Source: Malurus cyaneus samueli (lineage: Eukaryota; Chordata; Aves; Passeriformes; Maluridae). From it: a stretch of 64,000 bases of DNA. This document shows, in pieces, positions 62,101 to 64,000 of the stretch. The notes below the pieces were generated by a model. The model saw nothing but the letters and a program-made list of their open reading frames with translations, was not told the DNA's origin and ran no database searches. How positions within the stretch are numbered: the stretch's first letter is position 1; each line of letters begins with the position of its first letter. Both the position numbers and the translations under genes were made by a program. The stretch spans positions 744,858-808,857 of the forward strand of contig VKON01000103.1 of assembly GCA_009741485.1 (NCBI GenBank). The letters are read 5' to 3'.

Positions 62101-63419
62101 TGGTGCATTTATGGAAGGCAGATTCTTATGGGGCTCTTTTTAGCCATTTAAAAGTGAAAATGAAAATATTGAAATGCTGTGTTTGACGAAGTTTGGTGTT
62201 GAGTTTTTGGATTTGCTTTTTGAGCTGTGGTTTCTCTGTGCTACTCCTCTCTCCCCCATTTATACAAGATTCTCAGTCCCCAGGAAGTTGCTTAATTACT
62301 TTCTACAAAAACTTTATTTTAAGTGTTTCCAAGTGCTGTCTTCAGTGTCTGCCTCACTGTTTGTCCTGTTCTTTGTTTTTTGCTCCTTGCACCAAATGCC
62401 GCAGGGGGTGTCTCCTCATTTTTGATGGGTGCCAAAGGAATAGAAATTGCCAGGTGAAGTTACTCTCAAAGTGGCCAAGAAAATTTAAATCTCACTCTAA
62501 ATAATAGGAACAGAATATCAGACTAATTCTTCTGTTCTTTCCGTGTTGAGAAGGTAAGTCTAGCCAGAGATTTGTACAAAAAGGGATGAGAGATCAGTGC
62601 AAGTCAGGAGCCAGGGAGTTGTCAATAATTCAAGATAAACAAAATATGATTATAGCACACCAACACTGAACAGGCATTTTGCAGTGCTGGTAGCTTTTTA
62701 CTGTAGAAGAAAACCCAGGAACTGGTACATTTATACAAGCAATTGAAAGGAATTCAAGGTATTGAAAGGACTGCATTTCAGTCTCCCAGATATTAAGGGT
62801 TTATTGAAAGTGCAGATACAACGCTGGGTTGCATAAATGTGCCTTAAATTACTATTCCAGGTAGGAATATCTGCACATAGGAAAAATACTTGATAAATTT
62901 CTGTCTCCTTGCTAATAAATACCTGACAGCACTTCTACTGGTGACAATGTGTCCATACAATATGTTTATATATCCCTAGGATGGACTGGGACAGTACTAT
63001 ATAAACTTCTGCATTTTTAGTTGATTTCACTGATGTCATTAAAAAAAAATACAAGTGATAGCTGAATAAAAATATAACATTATGAACTTATACTCTGCAA
63101 CCAATGGTGTGCTAATTAGGGATCATTACAGTTAAAGTTTTAGCAACAATTTTACTCATTCTTTGGAAAAAGCTGGAAATGGATCCTCCTGATTTGGTGC
63201 GTGGTCCAGACTGTCCTGGCCTCAGAACAGCCATAAATTTTCAACCCTCTGTGCAGTTAGGACAGAGCTGCAGAAGGGTTTATCAGCACGTACCTCCAGG
63301 CTCAGGAAGCGCTGGTCCATGTAGCTGAGCAGAGCTGCATCCTGCATCAGGTACTGCGCTGCTCCCAGGATACCCATGAGGAGAGGAGTGAGCAAAAAAT
63401 GCTCCTGCAAGGATCCCAT
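58325..63419 (-). CDS. OLFML1: OLFML1 (olfactomedin-like 1), complete, three coding exons
   Basis: OLFML1 is a secreted glycoprotein of the olfactomedin family whose precise partner is not established. Exons 63294-63419, 61383-61671 and 58325-59103 join in frame to 397 residues, close to the human length of about 402. Residues 1-21 form a signal peptide (hydrophobic HFLLTPLLMGILGAA). Residues about 32-138 are coiled coil with EKCNQ and EEAEEKKR. The olfactomedin domain runs from Cys140 to the end. It includes IKSLKIVKK, the DLAVDEQGLWALHA core (269-282), WDTPC (Cys310), Cys322, Cys341 and YNPKEQQLFAWGDG. Sequons lie at Asn137 and Asn198. IKSLKIVKK, LLNAS-type and EHSWDTPC segments single out OLFML1 over OLFML3. 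Its neighbour downstream in the same orientation is PPFIBP2, as in human. Confidence 0.96.
59104..61382. other. OLFML1 intron 2
   Basis: This 2.3-kb intron splits codon 139 in phase 1. No repeat or exon was recognised in it. Confidence 0.8.
61383..61671 (-). CDS. OLFML1: OLFML1 exon 2, coiled coil
   Basis: The acceptor (CCAACTCAAG) was chosen because the next codons KRMEKC align with QGLEKC of human OLFML1 straight after the LE that ends exon 1. The exon encodes residues 43-138 plus one base. Recognisable parts are YVEEFRDFSK, LEHAQRDIEYF, the acidic EEAEEKKRLKL and the final LNA before the GTAAGA donor. It forms the coiled coil, with Cys48 and Cys110 as possible inter-chain cysteines. Confidence 0.94.
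61672..63293. other. OLFML1 intron 1
   Basis: This 1.6-kb phase-0 intron has no recognised repeat or exon. Confidence 0.8.
63294..63419 (-). CDS. OLFML1: OLFML1 exon 1, start codon and signal peptide
   Basis: The ATG at 63419-63417 has A at -3 and G at +4 and opens MGSLQEHFLLTPLLMGILGA, a typical signal peptide, with cleavage likely around residues 20-22. The exon ends RFLSLE in phase 0 before a GTACGT donor, and human has RFRVLE at the same junction. The frame stays open a little upstream of this ATG, but the upstream part is not hydrophobic, so this Met is preferred. An acceptor-like GCTTCAG at 63440-63434 leaves open that the leader is itself spliced. Confidence 0.92.
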
Positions 63420-64000
63420 TGTATCAGGAAATTCTGAAGCAAAACAGTCAATCAGTTCTGTGGGCAATCCCAAATGCTGCCAGTCCAAGGTCAAATGCAG
63501 TTCGCCATTACCTGACGTGAAAAAATAACTGAAAATTACTTTAAAAGTTTAAAATGCTCTGGCTGAAAAGATTAAAAGGACTTAAAATGGCTGTTGCATT
63601 TTTATCATTAAGCAAGTAACACTGTGGCAGAGGAACTGGATGTGTTTATTTCCAGGAGCCAAATGATGACTTCTCAGTTTGTGATCCTATGATCAATCCC
63701 AGATGTTCAGCTCTGAGTCACGTAGAGCCCATAGGCCAAATTTTATTAAATACAAATAAAAGTAATTTATTTGCCCCTCCTGTCTCCTCCCATCTGCTTT
63801 CCCGTGTGAGCAGCCCTGCAGTTTGTGTGTGGTGAGAGTCAGAGTGGATTCAGAGTTGGTGGAACACAGCTCTGCCCTTCCCACGTCTGGGGCTGAAAAA
63901 TCATCTGAAGAAATTGATTTCACTTCCATCTATTCAGCCTGCTTACAGTAGCAATGGAAAACATAAATAAAATTACCTTTTTTTTAAAAAAAAAAAAAGT
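63420..64000. other. OLFML1 upstream flank
   Basis: No TATA box, CpG island or upstream exon could be identified with confidence. The OLFML1 promoter is either here or beyond the right edge. The end of the window is a T8 run followed by A-rich sequence. Confidence 0.5.

Overview
This window is vertebrate nuclear DNA, most likely from a bird. Every recognisable gene is split into short exons with GT-AG splice sites. Introns are a few kilobases long and poor in transposons, and the only transposon remnants I can recognise are two CR1-like LINE tails. The species cannot be named from the sequence. It is an ordinary two-gene locus; I found no prokaryotic, viral or unknown multi-gene system, and no tRNA or rRNA gene.

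Both genes lie on the minus strand. At high coordinates (about 58.1-63.4 kb) is OLFML1, complete in three coding exons (63294-63419, 61383-61671, 58325-59103). It encodes a predicted 397-residue secreted protein: signal peptide, coiled coil, then an olfactomedin domain. Between about 47.5 and 58.1 kb is an intergenic region with no recognisable gene. It holds a two-dozen-copy minisatellite at 52 kb, short tandem repeats and a CR1 tail.

From about 47.5 kb to the left edge runs PPFIBP2 (liprin-beta-2). A CpG island at 47.2-47.5 kb is its likely main promoter. The first coding exon is at 37181-37278, and six more canonical coding exons follow at 28026, 19972, 16728, 9499, 3223 and 1789. Together they give the first 272 full residues, the N-terminal coiled-coil half. 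The SAM-domain half lies beyond position 1. The order and shared orientation (OLFML1 upstream of PPFIBP2) match the human chromosome 11p15 neighbourhood as I remember it.

The most interesting observations are two unconventional PPFIBP2 exons that fit the reading frame. One, at 24105-24152, looks like an internal alternative first exon: an upstream TATA box, an ATG in good context, 16 codons and a strong phase-0 donor. The other, at 4636-4878, looks like an alternative terminal exon: a very strong acceptor, a phase-0 frame of 80 codons, a stop, then AATAAA. They predict liprin-beta-2 forms with a replaced N terminus, or ones truncated inside the coiled coil without SAM domains. The four exons 19972, 16728, 9499 and 3223 are all phase 0-0, so the gene can start, stop or skip there without a frameshift.

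The rest is intron or intergenic DNA with local repeats: three minisatellites, a hexanucleotide array inside the CpG island, two short recent tandem duplications, hairpins, an AT tract and a G15 run.
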